This document shows positions 7,488-17,044 of a DNA stretch of 30,126 nucleotides, in pieces. Source of the stretch: Gnetum montanum. Its lineage: Eukaryota; Streptophyta; Gnetopsida; Gnetales; Gnetaceae. The DNA lies in NCBI GenBank assembly GCA_015680685.1, contig MNCI01009439.1:205418-235543 (forward strand), given 5' to 3'. A program made the position numbers and the translations under genes. Numbering within the stretch: position 1 is the stretch's first letter; each line of letters opens with the position of its first letter. The notes under the pieces are model-generated. The model worked only from the letters and a program-made list of their open reading frames with translations. It had not been told where the DNA came from and made no database searches.

Positions 7488-8982
7488 AAGGTGTTCTTCA
7501 AATAGGATTTAGGTGCTTGCTGGTCTCTAGAAACACCAAAGCCTAGATACCTTCAAATAAACTTAGTAGTTATGAAACGAACTAAACGTGAGTATGTGTT
7601 TGCTATTGTGAATGTTGAAATGGTTGGGTTTGTATATAAGTGCAATTAGCTTTCATAAAAGAGATTTAGCTATCTTTGTTAATTACCATGAATTGTTGGA
7701 TATTTCTATTTTTTTCAATCACTTAGTCTATACAGTCCCTATAGTGTGATACTTGTAACAAATAAAATTTTGCAAAAACTTTTAAGGACAATTCTACCAA
7801 TCTACTCCTAATTTCCCCTAGAGAGAAAGTTCAGTGAAAAAATTATAAATAGAGCAAGATTCAATGGACTTAGAAAGAGAAAGAAAAGAAATCAAATTTC
7901 ATAAAATCTCAAATATTTAAGCAAGATAAATTGACATGAGAAAACACTCTGCAATAAAGTTATTCCTAATTCAATACCTACAAATTGTCCAAACCTTCTA
8001 AGCCTAATAAGTAATTTCATAAAGATAATCTTATTATACTACTAAAAATTGCTACGTAAATAACAAAGTACGAGTCTCTATTTTGATTAATTAATAGTTG
8101 TCAAAGATTGCATTCAACAAAGCCTTAAAAATCTTGACAATTTCTTGATTGAAATACTAAGGCAATACACTTTAAACAATGAAGCTATTTCAGTTGTCTC
8201 AAAATACCAAAGATTTTCCTAGATTCTCTATGCTCAAAATAGGAAATTTCTTTAAGACATTACTATTAAATTGCTCTTAAGGCTTTTCAACAACATAAGC
8301 TATTCTATAGAAAAACTTAATAGTAATATTGTGCAAAAACAAAGCTATAAAAACAATCCTAGGACAAATCCCAAAATTAAATGCCAAGCACGATAGCTAA
8401 GTAACTAAAAGAAACTGGGAAGAAATCAACTCACAAGATTTTAAAAAAGTAACTAAATTGTTGTCTTTAGCAAGCCACCCCCACCGCCCCTCCCCCCTCT
8501 CTTCTCTGAATTCTAACCTTGAAGCCTTTTTATAGTGCCTTTATGGTAGTTACAATAATCATGAAAGGTCAAGGGTTTTACAAATATCTAAGAGATTACT
8601 TCATAACCACCCTAGAGATTATAACTTCCAAAGGAAGTTATTAGAAATTTAAGCTATGGTTGCCAAGTGTTTTCTTGGCAATAAATATTATGGAGATTAT
8701 CATGAGAGGCTACAAAAATTATAAAAATATATACCATAGTTGGCAAGTGTCCTCTTGGTAATCTCAACTTCACAAATATCAAGGAAAATAAGTTATAGCT
8801 TTCATAGAAGGTTATAACTTCCAATGTAGAGTGTCAATGCTATAGAAAATAGAGGTATGTTTATCAAATGTCCATTAAACCTCTTCTTTATAACCTTTAG
8901 ATAAAATATCATATAGAATGAAATTATTATACCCCTTAGTATCAATGATGTTATGTCAAAATTGGCTTCTTCTCATAACAAG
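7488..8982 (-). mobile_element. Probable LTR of the family B element, with primer-site candidate at its edge
   Basis: The segment sits upstream of gag in the minus orientation, and its 7488-7870 part is repeated at 28868-29270. A minus-strand TATA box lies at 8527-8534, so R-U5 would run from about 8500 leftward and U3 to the right. A possible right end, TGTTATGAGAAG on the minus strand, lies at 8971-8982. At plus 7524-7538 the complement reads TGGTGTTTCTAGAGA; the equivalent at 28900-28914 reads TGGTGTTGCCAGAGA. Both resemble a tRNA-Asp primer site that has lost three bases. The LTR ends are not proved because no TG/CA border is visible at the primer side. Confidence 0.5.
8527..8534 (-). promoter_or_regulatory. 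TATA box of the family B LTR
   Basis: The minus strand reads CACTATAAAAAGGC, followed by a purine-rich leader (GAGAAGAGAGGGGGG). Transcription toward gag would start near 8500. Confidence 0.5.
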
Positions 8983-9299
8983 GTTTTTAATTTAAATTTT
9001 ATATGATATTTTATGTGGTTAAAAATATGTCAAATAATAAAACCGTTTGAAACCATAATGCAATTGAGAAAATTTGGGAGCATGACATCAACCCTGCAAT
9101 CACACATTGCATCCCACGAGTTCATTGAAATTCAAAGCCATGTACATTGCCCTATGCTTGTTGTGCCCAACAATGGAATTATGGACATAATCTTGGAAAA
9201 ATGGGGTTTCATGACCACTATGTGGTAACCTCTGTGTCTTTCATACCTCCTTTCTCAACAATTGTTCTTGGATCTTTATGTGATGAGTTTTCATGGCCA

Positions 9300-9835
9300 T
9301 GTTTCTAGTCATCATGGTCATCTACGCCGATGTTGCTTAGGGTCAATGTGGCTGTCATTGTCGTCTCTACTTCTTCCACGCACTATAGGTCATCCATGTG
9401 CTCAATATGTAGAGCTAAGGGTTTCTATAGATTACTGTGTTATGCCTTGAAAGTTCTAGAAGTGCCAAAAATACTCATGTGCCTACCTCTCACTCGCCAC
9501 CGTGCTCGTTTCATGACCTTAGCTGTTCAAATATAGCTGGCATTGTAGGCAGAATTGGCAAGGGTATACTACAAAAGATAATCCTTTGGCTTGTATGTGA
9601 TGCTTATGGTTAACTACCGTGTTTCTAGCCATGGATCTGTCCATGTTTTGGGTTATGTTTGCCACATTACCTTCTAGTAAAATCAAGGGTTTAATCCTAA
9701 AAGCTTGTGCTATTGGAGATCATTCGATGTTGATAATCCAAATAAGTACTAGGCACCATGACATGGCTACTATTTCTAGTAACTTGAGCATTTTGACAAA
9801 CACCATTGTTGAAACTTTGGAGTTTTATTTTTAAA
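9300..9835 (+). pseudogene. Possible Ty1/copia gag trace with degenerate zinc knuckle
   Basis: In frame with 9330, residues CSICRAKGFYRLLCY (9399-9443) have the spacing of a CX2CX4HX4C gag zinc knuckle with Phe replacing His, and end in the CY often seen in copia gag. About 100 codons further, in another frame, TRHHDMATISSNLSIL faintly resembles the copia protease region (GATHHMT..NL). Several stops and frame changes lie between. The evidence is pattern resemblance only; this could be chance in decayed DNA. The main gypsy element inserted just downstream of it. Confidence 0.25.
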
Positions 9836-9936
9836 TTTTTAAACTTCCTCCTAATGTTTACCAATATAATATACTTGTCTTGATTACGTTCCTCATGTAT
9901 ATCTCTTAATCTCCTCTAATGTTGTTTTGGAATATT

Positions 9937-9942
9937 ACCCTT
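9937..9942. other. Candidate target-site duplication, left copy (ACCCTT)
   Basis: ACCCTT occurs here and immediately after the 3' LTR at 19822-19827. On the left, two extra A bases separate it from the TG of the 5' LTR, so the duplication is either imperfect or the LTR end has mutated. Gypsy insertions usually make 5-bp duplications. Confidence 0.45.
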
Positions 9943-9944
9943 AA

Positions 9945-10779
9945 TGAACCGTGGTATTGGGACAGTGATATCGCATCCACGATATTGGGTCCGCGATAGC
10001 AGAGCCTTCCAAGCTATATTGGGTATTTGATATCAAGACCTACCTCATTGCCTATAAATAAGAGGTGGGTGCACTTGGTTTTGGCAATTAGTCTTAGTCC
10101 CTTATCCAAACTCTTGCCTTTCTTCCTTTCTAGAGATAGAATTATTTCTGAGTGCCCATAGTAGGAGCCATAAAGTGAACGAAACTTTATTCAAGCATTA
10201 TGTACTTGAGCACACCTTGTGTACCGTAATAAAGAAAAACTTTGTGATAAACCTTGCAACATTTAGAATAGATTAATTAATGTTAATTACTATTACTTAA
10301 TGCTTTCCTTAGTTAATTAATGTTTTCACTCTCACCTTACAACTCTCCTAAGTAAGCACACTCAATATGACGACTTTGAGCATGCATGTAACACTTGGTA
10401 ACCTAGTAACGATTAGCATTTGGTAATCCTAGTAGTGTTGCACTAGTTCAGGATGTGTACAGCAAGTGATAACTAATGTTGGTGTTAGGACTAGTTAAAG
10501 CATAGTTGAGTAGTTAAATTAAATTAGTTACTTAGTTATCTCTCTCCTCCCTTTGTAGCACCAGGACATAAAAACATAAAAAACTATAAAAAATCATGTA
10601 CCTCAAGTTTACTTAACCATAAAATTGTGCTATACAAGTAAGTTTGGGAAGACAATGATTGATCAACCCATCCTTGTTCCACAAAGGTGCATAAGCACTT
10701 AGTCCTTGGAATTCAATCATATCGTGTGTGGACGCTCGTATTCGTATGGTTGAGCGTAGGGATACCTTGCCGGTCATCA
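9945..10779 (+). mobile_element. 5' LTR of family A copy 2
   Basis: It starts TGAACCGTGG and ends GGTCATCA, next to the primer site. It matches the 3' LTR 18984-19821 along its length, with a 3-bp gap near the start. U3 carries GATATC-type motifs (GTGATATCGC, GCGATAGC, TTGATATC), TATA at 10052, and AATAAA at 10228-10233. Confidence 0.85.
10052..10060 (+). promoter_or_regulatory. TATA box, 5' LTR
   Basis: CTATAAATA lies 108 bp from the LTR start, with the conserved AAGAGGTGGG after it. The expected transcription start is near 10085. Confidence 0.7.
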
Positions 10780-10780
10780 T

Positions 10781-10798
10781 TGGTGCTGTTGCCAGGGA
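10781..10798 (+). other. Primer-binding site, tRNA-Asp type, mutated
   Basis: TGGTGCTGTTGCCAGGGA begins one base after the LTR. It matches the complement of the 3' end of plant tRNA-Asp (TGGCGCCGTTGCCGGGGA, from memory) at 15 of 18 positions. The three differences are C to T, C to T and G to A, each at a CpG of the intact site. Confidence 0.75.
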
Positions 10799-11345
10799 CT
10801 TTGTTGGTTGTGCACTAATTAGAACTTAGGAAGTCTTTCTCATCATTGGAATGAACCCTTAGGGATGGTTATCTTACAATTATTAAAGAGAAGAATATTG
10901 CACACTGAATAGACAATTATGTTTCCTTATTCTTACAAGAGTGTTTCACCACCTAGGTCCAATATAGGGAACAATAGAAGGCATAGTACACATGATAATT
11001 TACTAGCCCCTCAATAGTTCCATGAGGTATATGTTCATCTCGATGAATATGTATCAAAATTTACCTTTATCCTCCACCAAGATGAACAACTGTGTTGGCG
11101 TGATTTAGAAGGTAGCATAGTGTTACCTCCTGATCACTCAGTGCCGAGCATGCTCCTTTGTGATCTCACATGAATTGGTATGTAGCACTTNCTGATCACT
11201 CAGTGCCAAGCATGCTCCTTTGTGATCTCACATGAATTGGTATGTAGCACTTACAAGCAGAGTACATTGTGCATGATCATGACTTGAGAGACCCACGGAG
11301 GCACAACGTCAAAGGGATCTACAACAGGAGAGATGTCATGAATCC
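10799..11345 (+). mobile_element. Leader and decayed start of gag, with an internal scaffold join
   Basis: No open frame longer than about 40 codons is present. Coding-like fragments (HEVYVHLDEYVSKFTFILHQDEQ near 11020-11095) suggest a lost gag N-terminus. The N at 11191 and its flanking duplication distort this part. Confidence 0.4.
11130..11252. other. Scaffold join: 61-bp contig-end duplication around a single N (11191)
   Basis: Bases 11130-11190 recur at 11192-11252 with a single G/A difference (GTGCCGAGCA against GTGCCAAGCA). This is the same signature as at position 997 and is most simply two overlapping contig ends left unmerged. The difference would be an allele or an error. Confidence 0.85.
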
Positions 11346-13330
11346 ATGAAGGAAAAGTTATCTCAGAATGTCCTGTATGTCATAAGTGAAAATGAGGGTG
11401 GTGATCCTGCCTCAGGAAGTCTCCCACATAATGATGTTCCTCCCGTTGACTTCGATCAAGGGGTTATGTATCATAATCTTCACTCAACTATCCATAACCC
11501 GGATTCTAGTACCAACAGACACAAAGGATCTAAAAAAGGAACACGAACACATGACAAAGATGGACATTCCAATCATAACCACGATCGAGGCCATGACCAC
11601 CAAAGAGAAGAAAGTAAGCACCATCATGGTGATAGTCCTCCTTCTTCTTCACCTTCATCATCTCCTTCACCCTCTCCTTTAGGATCCAGATGTAGTCATA
11701 AAGGAAAAGACCATGAGGATCAAGGTAGGCAAGGTGGAAGCCATAGACGAAACAGTTAGGAAAGGGGATGAGGGCATTCTAGAGAATCACAGCACAGAAG
11801 AAGGGAAAGTAGGAAACAACATAGGCATCATAGATGCCACAGATGGGATGATCACGATGAACCCCTACTCACTACTCAAAGTATGCTAGACATAAATGAG
11901 GCTATTAGAGTTCCAACAAGGCACCAAAAAGATAGTAGAATCAAGAGATTAGACATGAACAATGTCCCACAATTTGAAGGGGGATACAATGATGATCCTT
12001 AAAATCATCTACAAGAATTTCATGATGCATGTGCCTTACCAAACATAAAAAATGAATGAAAAAAACTAAAGTTGTTCCCACAAACACTAGTCAAAGAAGT
12101 GGAGAGCTGGTACTGGTCCCTAAAACCGGAATCCATTTGTAGGTAGAGTACCATGTTAGAATTGTTCAATGATAAGTACCAAACGTACTCTCGAGTGTCC
12201 AACCTACGAAAGAAAATCCAAGGATGAAAAAAAGGTGGACATGAACCCTTGGATGCTGCCATGGGCCGATATTATGCATTGTTACATTGTTGCCTAGGCC
12301 ATGGTTACTCGTAGAGGGATCAACTACGCCATCTAGTAGATGGGCTTAGGCATGAAATGCAATGAACCCTTGGGACTTATGCCCAAGGAAGACTATCTAA
12401 GCTTAGGGCCCATCAAGTATAGAGATTATTGAAGCAAGTTGTTAAAGAGGAAGGTGAGTTAAGGAAAAGAGAGAGTACAGAGGAATATAATAGAGATCCT
12501 TCCCTCCGAAAGAAGGTAGTAAGAATTTGTAAGGATGAAGAAGAGTCACCACTCGAAGAGATGGTGAATAGGAAAATTTACCTATTCAAAAGTTGGCATC
12601 GAAAGTATCGGTAAAGGTAGACAAAATGTGGGACTCCCTAGATAATAGATTTCAAACTATTCTCAAAATAGTAGAGAAGTCTAGAGAGCAAGGTAGTGAT
12701 CATGAAAAGAGGAAAAAAAGAGAAGATGAATATGCACGTAACAAAGGTAAGGGAAAAGTTGCCATCATTGAAGAGGTTGTGGATTTGGATACAGAAAATG
12801 ATGGTGGATGTGAGATATGCTAATATGACCATCCTAAGGGATGTTGCCCTGTAATCTCACATCTGTAGGAATCTGGGGCATATGCACTCAACCCATAATT
12901 GAACAAAAGGAAAACACCCTAAAGGTTGTCTTATCCTCAAGGCAACCCAAGATAGTTTTACCAACCCTTGACCTATTATCCAAATGGAACTCCACCACAA
13001 CCAGTTAAGCAGTATCAACAGTGGCAATACCCATAATCATGGGGAATGCCACCACCATGACAATAGTATCCTTACCATCAACCAGACCCGTATGGATATT
13101 ACATGTAGCAGCCAATCTCTCCACGTGACTCTACTAGTCACATTACTCCTCAACCTCACTACCAAGCCCATGAGTATTATAGGACTCCTTCTCCTAGGGG
13201 TGATGTTCCACAAACATACTATCCTTCTCATCCGGCTACATCTCTTCCACCCATATCTCCATTACCACCTACTCCAGCTATGTAGGGTTAGCTCCTTGCC
13301 CAGCCACAGTAATGTAACACTACGAAGGCT
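11346..13330 (+). pseudogene. gag of family A copy 2 (decayed)
   Basis: The frame beginning at 11346 encodes a His/Asp/Lys/Arg-rich region (THDKDGHSNHNHDRGHDH) and a Ser/Pro tract at 11636-11680, stopped by TAG at 11757. In the same frame the capsid homology follows: VPQFEGGYNDDP at 11964, HLQEFHDACALPNI, and KLFPQTLVKEVESWYWSLKPES to about 12140. The frame changes near 12590. It then continues in frame with 12593 as a Lys-rich linker, a zinc knuckle CX2CX3HX4C at 12809-12847 (CEIC, DHPKGCC) and a Pro/Tyr/Gln-rich tail to about 13310. Gag would form the particle and bind RNA through the knuckle. Stops are TAG, TAA and TGA, mostly explained by C-to-T or G-to-A changes. Confidence 0.7.
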
Positions 13331-13549
13331 ATTAACTCTAAATCTACTGTTGGTTCTAACAACTGCATGAAGAAAAGACCTTTCTTTAGAACCAACACTC
13401 TGACTAAGTCCTTGCAACCATAAGTGGCTAATCCCTTAAACGCCTCATTACCAATCAAAACTTTGAAACTCCCTTCAGACCAAACACCATGCCCAATGCA
13501 TACAATCATGTTAACTCATGTCATCACTAATTGGATAAAAGCTAGCCAT

Positions 13550-14002
13550 CTTCCTAGGAAATTATCTAATCCTGGAAGTCTTGTTATATATCTACAGATC
13601 ACTAGGAATGAGTTGTGCAAAGATATTTTGGATTCAGGTTCTGGGATCAACTTAATTTCTTAAGAAATGTACAAGGCCTAGAACATGCCTCCATTAAAAA
13701 AGAGTAACATTTGTTTAGAGTTGGCTGACCAGTCCATCATTGTCCCATTAGGACTAGTGGAGGACATTGTCACCACTGTTTGTGGATGGTCGTATCTAGT
13801 TGATTTTCTAGTGATTCAAGTCAACAATGGTAAGGGGAACTTCCCAATCATAATGGGAAGAGCATTGCTAAGCATAATTAATGTGCACCTAGGAATCCAT
13901 GATCTTTCCCTGGAAATATCAAAGGAAAATACATTTGGAAATATCAAGAAGAAGAAAGTTCCATGCATCGCATACAGTGACACATGGTGTAATTGTGTGT
14001 AG
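13550..14002 (+). pseudogene. Aspartic protease of family A copy 2 (decayed)
   Basis: In frame with the gag tail, LCKDILDSGSGINLIS carries the active-site Asp-Ser-Gly at 13631-13639. Two stops follow at 13661 and 13679. The frame then runs CLELADQSIIVPLGLVEDIV, the SYLVDFLVIQ strand and the NFPIIMGRALLSI motif near 13840. These blocks, in this order, are the Athila/Tat-type retropepsin that cuts the gag-pol precursor. The same blocks occur in the 24.6-25.0 kb remnant. After 14002, a short frame at 14030-14275 has no recognised domain and is probably the linker to RT. Confidence 0.75.
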
Positions 14003-14318
14003 AAGTCATGGTTTGTACAACATTTAACAGTGCCTGTATGCAATCAGTGTGCACAAGTGACTAATATACAAAGGTGCTTGTATGCAGTAGCCACAAGACA
14101 AGAAGGCACCCAGTGGCTGATAGCTAATCAAGAGAGTAGTTCAACTATATGCATGAAACCAACTAAGGGTTTGACTTGTGCTTACATTGATAGCATAGAC
14201 ACATTAGAGCAAGTCCATCATCAACTTCCAAGTCTTGACATTGAAAATATCAACTGGGGGAACTTGGAAATCTAAGTTTAAGTAGGAGCCCCTTGAGTTA
14301 AAACCATTACCCACCAGT

Positions 14319-15780
14319 ATGGAATACACATTTCCCAAGAATGGGAAATTGGTAATTATTAACGCTAAGCTCGCTCCTCAACAAAAAGAGAGACTACTAA
14401 AGAAAATAAATAAATTGTTGAAAGCCTTTGCTTGGTCATATCTCGAATTAACAAGAATAGATCCTAGGATATGCCAACATAGAATTTACACCAACCCCTC
14501 CATGAAGCCTCGAAGATAACCGTAGAGGTGACTTAACCTAAAGCTTAAGCAAGTGGTTAAGGAAGAAATCAAATAGCTTCTAAAAGTTGGGTTCATATAC
14601 CCCATTGCTGATAGTGAATGAGTTAGTCCCTTAGTTATTATGCCCAAAAAGGGAGGTAAATGGAGGGTGTGCATAGATTTTAGGCTACTGCATATGGCAA
14701 CATTCAAAGACCACTTTCTGTTGTCATTTTTTGACCAAGTATTAGACACCATTGCAGGGCATCACTATTATAGTTTTCTAGATGGGTACAATGGGTACAA
14801 CCAAATACAAATAGCCCTAGAAGACCAAGCCAAGACTATGTTCACTAGTTCTTGGGGAACATTTGCATATAAACAAATGCCATTGGGCTTGTGCAATGTC
14901 CCTGTAACGTTTCAATGATTAGTTCTAAGGATATTCTAGCAACAGATAGGAGCTGGTGTGGAGGTCTTCATGAAGGAATTCTCCACCTACAAAGCAAAAT
15001 TTGATTAAGCCTTGGACCGATTAGAGTAAGTACTAAAACAATGTGTAGAAACCAACTTAAGGCTCAACTAGCAAAAAATCCATTTAATGGTCCAAGAAGG
15101 TGTTGTACTAGGGCATAAGATCTCACAAACAGGGATAGAGGTAGACCCCAAAAATGTTATCCAAGGAATTACTTAGCAACCTGAAACTGTAAAAGATATT
15201 CGGTCATTCCTTGGACACACTGGCTATTATAGAAACTTTATTGAGAACTTTTCAAAGGTTGCAAAATCATTAGTTAAACTAATGGAAAAGGATGTACCTT
15301 TTGAATGGACCAAGGAATGTGAATTAGCTTTTCAAACTTTAAAACAAAAGCTCATAGAAACACCCATTCTACAAGCTCCTAACTGGTTCAGATTGTTCCA
15401 CATAATGACTAACATGTCCAACTATGCTTTAGGAGCTGTGCTTACACAGTTAGATGACCAAAAATGTCCTTATTACATCCACTGTGCAAGTTGAAGTATT
15501 GTTGGTGCATAACTTAACTACACTACAACAGAGAAAGAGTTAATGGCTATAGTGTTTGCATAGGAAAAATTTAGGCACTATGTATTGGGCTATAAGGTAT
15601 TTATACACATGGATAATAGTGCAATATAGCTCCTAATAAATAAACCAATGGTGAGCCCTCACATTGTACAATGACTTGTAATCTTACAAGAGTTCAATAT
15701 GATGATGATTGATCGAAAAGGCATCGAGAATGTAGTTGTTGATCATTTATCTCGATTACGATGGGACAACAAAGAGGATA
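14319..15780 (+). pseudogene. Reverse transcriptase and RNase H of family A copy 2 (decayed)
   Basis: One frame carries all motifs, with scattered stops. RT shows VIMPKKGGKWRVCIDFR (14634), a DHFLLSFFDQVLDTIAGHHY block, FLDGYNGYNQIQIA (14778), TFAYKQMPLGLCNVPVTFQ (14859) and VVLGHKISQTGIEVDPKNV, then VKDIRSFLGHTGYYRNFIENF. The YxDD catalytic box at 14967-14978 reads FMKE, so both aspartates are gone. RNase H follows: YALGAVLTQLDD, LNYTTTEKELMAIVFA, the VFIHMDNSAI acidic site and VVDHLSRL near 15740. The enzyme would copy element RNA into cDNA and degrade the RNA. Many stops fit mutated CGA, CAA or TGG codons. Confidence 0.85.
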
Positions 15781-15789
15781 AGTATCCAA

Positions 15790-17044
15790 CTTCTGATCAT
15801 TTCCCTGATGTACTCCTCTTTACAGGTGTAGTAACTAATCAATTGACCATGGAGACAAACTGGTATAGTAGTATTCTCACCTATCTCCTTACACAAAAAA
15901 CACCACAAGAGTTAGATGCTAAAAAGAAATAATAGTTTCTTCACTGAGCCAAGTACTTTATGGAAATCAATGGGCAACTTTATAAAGTATGTCCTGATGG
16001 CTTGGTTCGATGGTGTGTTCTTGATATAAATCAACTGCAAGTTCTGTAAGATGATAATGAAGGTCCTTGTGGGGGTCATTACACTGGGAGACGAACAACC
16101 ATTAAAATCATACTTGCAGGATATTATTGGCCTACATTATTTTGGGAAGCCCATCATTTTGTCCAACCTTGTAAGTGCTATCAACATGATGGGGGAATGA
16201 CTGCTAGAATGGAGGGTCCACAACAATGAATTCAACCTTTAGAACCCTTTTACATATGGGGAATTGATTTTATGGGGCCTATTACACCAATGTCCAATGG
16301 AAAAGCCTACATTGTTGTTGCCGTTGACTATTTTACAAAATGGGCAGAAGCAGCCCCTGTTAAGGATTGTACATCATCTACAACTGCATGATTTATTCAC
16401 CAACAAATTGTAAATAGGTTTGGTGTGCCTCGTGCACTTATTTCTGACAATGGCAAGCCAAAGTCACCAATAGGAAGATTACAAAAATATTGACAAGAAC
16501 TATTAGCAAGTATAGGCGAGATTGGAGCACCAAACTAAACAATGCTCTTTGGGCATACTACTCCACATGGAAACTCCCTATAGGTTACTCTCTCTATGAG
16601 TTAGTGTACGGGAACTTCTAACGCTTCCCATTCAAGTAGAACTTCGTACACTATCTATGACATGTGATCTCAACCTTGACCTTAATCTAGCACAAAAAGA
16701 ATGGTTAGTGACCCCTAACTTGCTAAATGAGAACCGATTAGTCGTCTTGTCATTTAACGAATTGCACAAGGCCTTCAATAAACAATGTCATGACCTAAGG
16801 AAAACCTAAATATCAACCAAGAGATAAGGTTCTCTATTGGAATCCCACACATGTGCTATAACGCACTAAATTCCAAACGTTGTGGGAAGGACCTTATGTC
16901 ATTCATGTAACTTTTCCTTTAGGGGTCATGATGATTTACAAACCTGAGAGCCTAAACAAGAAACTATTGGTCAACGTCCAACAAACCAAACATTTCCATG
17001 AGCCTAGAATAGCTAGTACCAATGCTACCTCTTTTGGTGGATAA
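15790..17044 (+). pseudogene. Integrase of family A copy 2 (decayed, with a core deletion)
   Basis: After a linker, the zinc-binding part has His at 16077 and 16152 and Cys at 16170 and 16176 (PCKCYQ, one residue short of the usual CX2C). The core has the first catalytic Asp in WGIDFMGPI (16266) and the second in ISDNG (16446). The expected stretch to the catalytic Glu is missing: the text jumps, in another frame, to QAKVTNRKITKIL, with Lys where Glu should be. C-terminal blocks WAYYSTWKLPIGYSLYELVYG, LPIQVELRTLSM and WEGPYVIHVTFPLG run to a TAA at 17042. No chromodomain follows. Integrase would join cDNA ends to host DNA; this copy cannot. Confidence 0.8.
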
